Shown: one piece after another, positions 6,933-9,098 of the stretch
Position numbering within the stretch: position 1 is the first letter of the stretch
Layout: the number at the start of each line of letters is the position of its first letter
Assembly: GCA_030432175.1 (NCBI GenBank)
Contig: JAUIHU010000147.1
Coordinates: 1 to 9,098 of the forward strand
Direction: 5' to 3'
Length of the DNA stretch: 9,098 bases
Source of the DNA: Verrucomicrobiia bacterium
GTDB taxonomy: Bacteria; Verrucomicrobiota; Verrucomicrobiia; Limisphaerales; JAUIHU01
Notes under the pieces: generated by a model
Told to the model about the DNA's origin: nothing
The model's input: only the letters and a program-made list of their open reading frames with translations
The model's database searches: none
Position numbers and translations under genes: made by a program

Positions 6933-8177
6933 TCATTTCAATCGATAAATATGAAACATGCCGTAGATGGCTGAGCGATCCTGATCGTTCAGAAGTGTCG
7001 CCTTTTCTTTCTCCACTTCAAAACATTGCAGCAACGAGATCGGTAACGCAGTTTCCAGCGGCGAAATACACCCGGCGGTTCTGAAAATGATTTTAGCTCC
7101 AGGTTTTCCTGTTCTGGCAATCTCGGTCCACAAATCCGCGATAGTCTCTTTAGGCATCCAATCCTGAGAGTCCAACAACACGTATTTGTCCAGCGACGCT
7201 GCAGGACGTTTGACCAAAAACTCCTTCAGTGAAGCAATGTGGGTGTCAACCATCTCAGAGCCTTCTCGAACCTTCTCAAAATTCTCTTCTTTCAAGTAAT
7301 CTGGTAACGCTTTCCGTTCTTCCAGATCATACCTGCCCCGCAGCGCCTGCCAGGCAAAATAGTTTTCCTGAATCGGGAAATCGCACACCAGCTTCCGGAC
7401 TCTTCTCCTGAAGTCAGCAATCATCCCCCCATCAAATCGCTCCTCCTTCATGAGTTGATATTGATTGGGTGGAATTCCCAAACTGAACACTGCCAATGGT
7501 GATTGGCTGAACCATTTGACAAAGAAATTATCAAAATAGGGAGCCATCACTTCATCAAAGAACACTTCCTGTTCCTCCAATGTTTGACACCCAAATAATC
7601 GATCCAGGTCAGAGCCCAGCAATCGCGCCACTCTGTGAGAAAAATGGATCAACCATCCGAGTTTTGAGTATTTGTAGAATCCCTTTTCAAAATATCGGAT
7701 CCGTTTCAGCCAGGGACTGGTCTTCGGGGCGGATTCCCAGAATGAACGCGTGACCGGATCCAGATGGGGTTTTAGATATTTTTCGTAACTGGCGATATTT
7801 TCCGGATGATGGGCTTCGGCAAAAAATCGAAAAAACGTTTCATAATCCGGCAATCGACGCGCCGCTTCCAGCTTCAGCCGCGTCAGGCTCATGTGGGAGG
7901 TATTCAGGTCAATCGCATGCAATCCCGAAGGTTGATGCTTGAGATAATTCATCACATTGCAGCCTCCGGATGAAATAGTCAGCATTTCGAATCCGGGCTG
8001 AAGTTCCAACCCTTGCGCGTCAACTTCAGGGTCTTCCCAGATTTGGTTATAAATAAATCCTTTAAACCAAAATGTGAACCAGCGTTCGAGGATCCCGGTC
8101 CGGGAGGCGCCTTTGTTCAGATGAACGGCTTCTTTCAGATAAGCTTCTGTTTTTGCGAGCATTGGATGGAGAGTCAA
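6933..8177 (-). CDS. btaA: S-adenosylmethionine:diacylglycerol 3-amino-3-carboxypropyl transferase (BtaA)
   Basis: This is the first enzyme of DGTS betaine-lipid synthesis. It moves the 3-amino-3-carboxypropyl group of SAM to the free hydroxyl of diacylglycerol, giving diacylglycerylhomoserine and methylthioadenosine, at the inner face of the membrane. The 414-residue protein shows the DUF3419/BtaA landmarks in order: YNQIWEDP (43-50), the SAM-binding loop LTISSGGCN (66-74) followed by the acidic DLN (90-92), FGCQTLEEQ (195-203), SLGIPPNQY (232-240), NYFAWQALRGRYD (272-284), LLDSQDWMP (334-342), IIFRTAG (363-369) and the C-terminal DRSAIYGMFHIYRL (400-413). No long membrane helix is present, as usual for a membrane-associated enzyme using a lipid substrate. 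The frame opens with TTG at 8175-8177, preceded by AGG four bases upstream. ATG at 8160-8162 (residue 6) is an alternative. No frameshift or truncation is seen. It is followed by btaB after 15 nt. Confidence 0.92.
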   Translation of the reverse strand: MTLHPMLAKTEAYLKEAVHLNKGASRTGILERWFTFWFKGFIYNQIWEDPEVDAQGLELQPGFEMLTISSGGCNVMNYLKHQPSGLHAIDLNTSHMSLTRLKLEAARRLPDYETFFRFFAEAHHPENIASYEKYLKPHLDPVTRSFWESAPKTSPWLKRIRYFEKGFYKYSKLGWLIHFSHRVARLLGSDLDRLFGCQTLEEQEVFFDEVMAPYFDNFFVKWFSQSPLAVFSLGIPPNQYQLMKEERFDGGMIADFRRRVRKLVCDFPIQENYFAWQALRGRYDLEERKALPDYLKEENFEKVREGSEMVDTHIASLKEFLVKRPAASLDKYVLLDSQDWMPKETIADLWTEIARTGKPGAKIIFRTAGCISPLETALPISLLQCFEVEKEKATLLNDQDRSAIYGMFHIYRLK

Positions 8178-8326
8178 AAACCTGTTAGTACCTGAAAAAT
8201 CATCGTTAAATTAAAAAGCGCCGAATCAATGACCTGCTCGTGACCGACTGGTGAAATATTAGCTACGGAATCATGTCATTGAAATAGATTCGAGAGATCA
8301 CTGATTACAGAGGCTTTTTCTGGGAT

Positions 8327-9098
8327 TCACTCAACCAAAGCTCCCCCACAGCTACTTCCAGCGCCTGCCGCGCAGCCAAAGCAATGAAATCCGGTTTGGA
8401 TGGGCGCTTGCTCAAACTGAAGCAAGTCCAGGTCCCAGACTTTCAAATCCTTCCCAACCCTTTGCAATCTCCATTCCAGTTGTTGATTAAAATCACAATC
8501 ATAAACAAATCCCTCCCAATCGACGCTGATGGTGTTACGGCACATCAGCCCACTGATCGCCGCCGGATTAAATGCATTAGCCAGTGTTTCCATATAGGAT
8601 TCCACCAAACCATTGCGCTTCAACCAGGAAAGAAACCGACTGACCGGCAAATTGGTAATGGTATAGAGGTGATTAAAATCAATCCCAAAACTCTCCATCA
8701 TGGCTTCCTTATAATCGGCTTCCAGTTCGTGCTGATCAGGCGGAAGCTTGGCTCCGTTGGGATTGTAAACCAGGTTTAATGGAAGATCCGGATCTTTCCC
8801 ATATCCAAGGGAATTGAGTTTCTGCAAAGCTTCAATGCTGGCGTCAAAAACCCCTTCACCCCGTTGCTCATTGACATTCTCAGGGGAGTAACATGGCATC
8901 GAAGCGATGATTTCCACTTTTCTTGAGGCCAGTTCCTGAGCCATTGTCTCATATCCTGGCTCCATCAGAATCGTCAGGTTGCACCGGTCCATGACATGCA
9001 TCCCAAGGGAATCCAAACGATCCAGAAGTTTCAGGAAATGCGGATTCATTTCCGGAGCGCCACCGGTCAGGTCAACGGTTTGAACACCGGAACGCTCC
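8327..9098 (-). CDS. arsS: ArsS-type arsenosugar biosynthesis radical SAM protein, C-terminal part (cut by window edge)
   Basis: The frame continues past 9098, so this is the C-terminal 257 residues of a longer protein. The first visible residues read VQTVDLTGGAPEMNPHF (ending at about 9033), showing that the ATG at 9047-9049 is internal. GGAPE is the GGE-like SAM-contact motif; the N-terminal CxxxCxxC [4Fe-4S] loop lies outside the window. Recognised ArsS signatures follow: DRCNLTIL, SMPCYSPENV, QRGEGVF, LNLVYNPNGAKLPP, TITNLPVSRF, LMCRN, VYDCDFNQQ and the cysteine-rich tail HCFGCAAGAGSSCGGA. The C-terminal cysteines (MCR, YDCD, HCFGC, SSCGG) probably hold an auxiliary cluster. In characterised relatives ArsS joins the 5'-deoxyadenosyl group of SAM to dimethylarsenite, a step towards arsenosugars; its usual partner ArsM would be expected outside the window. 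It ends 149 nt before btaA with no obvious terminator, so read-through is possible. Older annotations call this family a selenocysteine-containing or Cys-rich radical SAM protein. Confidence 0.9.
   Translation of the reverse strand, partial: ERSGVQTVDLTGGAPEMNPHFLKLLDRLDSLGMHVMDRCNLTILMEPGYETMAQELASRKVEIIASMPCYSPENVNEQRGEGVFDASIEALQKLNSLGYGKDPDLPLNLVYNPNGAKLPPDQHELEADYKEAMMESFGIDFNHLYTITNLPVSRFLSWLKRNGLVESYMETLANAFNPAAISGLMCRNTISVDWEGFVYDCDFNQQLEWRLQRVGKDLKVWDLDLLQFEQAPIQTGFHCFGCAAGAGSSCGGALVE

Larger units (their letters stand above)
4378..7593. repeat. Seven dispersed copies of the 9-mer TGGGTGTCA
   Basis: Exact copies on the plus strand are at 4378-4386, 4699-4707, 6083-6091, 6156-6164, 6532-6540 and 7240-7248; one on the minus strand is at 7585-7593. 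Four copies extend to TTTGGGTGTCA, and several are followed by a GAA(T/C)-like tail. The copies fall in the permease gene (2), the btaB-permease gap (1), across the btaB stop codon (1), in btaB (1) and in btaA (2). None is found in the haem protein gene or the ArsS fragment; TGACACCGA at 591-599 is a one-mismatch form. The function is unknown. Confidence 0.6.

Noticed and set aside
8178..8326. Promoter for btaA (TAATAT at about 8257-8262 as a -10 box)
   Set aside because: No acceptable -35 sequence lies at 16-18 nt, and no Pho-box-like direct repeats were seen. A promoter probably exists in this gap, but I cannot place it.

Overview
The window looks like a stretch of chromosome from a member of the PVC superphylum, most likely a Verrucomicrobiota bacterium. 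The main evidence is the large gene at the left: a secreted glucose-dehydrogenase-like propeller, then HEAT-type repeats, then a C-terminal CxxCH haem domain. That architecture is characteristic of Planctomycetes and Verrucomicrobia. The lineage call is an inference from this family and has not been tested by phylogeny. Every supported gene lies on the minus strand, so transcription runs from the right edge to the left.

Read in the direction of transcription, the layout is as follows. (1) The C-terminal part of an ArsS-type radical SAM protein (arsenosugar biosynthesis), cut by the right edge. (2) A 149 nt gap, then btaA and btaB 15 nt apart. Their products are the two enzymes that make the phosphorus-free betaine lipid DGTS from diacylglycerol and S-adenosylmethionine. 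(3) A 112 nt gap holding a near-perfect palindrome, then an SLC13-type (DASS) anion permease with two cytoplasmic TrkA-C/RCK-C domains. (4) A tRNA-Thr(UGU) with its own good promoter and a hairpin at the predicted 5' end of the precursor. (5) About 390 nt without a recognisable gene. (6) The 1127-residue PVC-type haem protein, closed by a strong intrinsic terminator. (7) A cluster of degenerate direct and inverted repeats at the left edge.

The functional theme of the right half may be life at low phosphate and/or high arsenate. Betaine lipids replace phospholipids when phosphate is scarce, ArsS modifies methylated arsenic, and SLC13 carriers move oxyanions or carboxylates. Co-regulation of these genes is an inference from adjacency only.

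The most unexplained signal is a 9-mer, TGGGTGTCA. It occurs seven times within 3.2 kb (about 0.07 copies expected by chance in the whole window), in several reading frames, on both strands and in intergenic DNA. One copy contains the btaB stop codon. It resembles the spacing of a DNA-uptake or other genome-wide signal motif.
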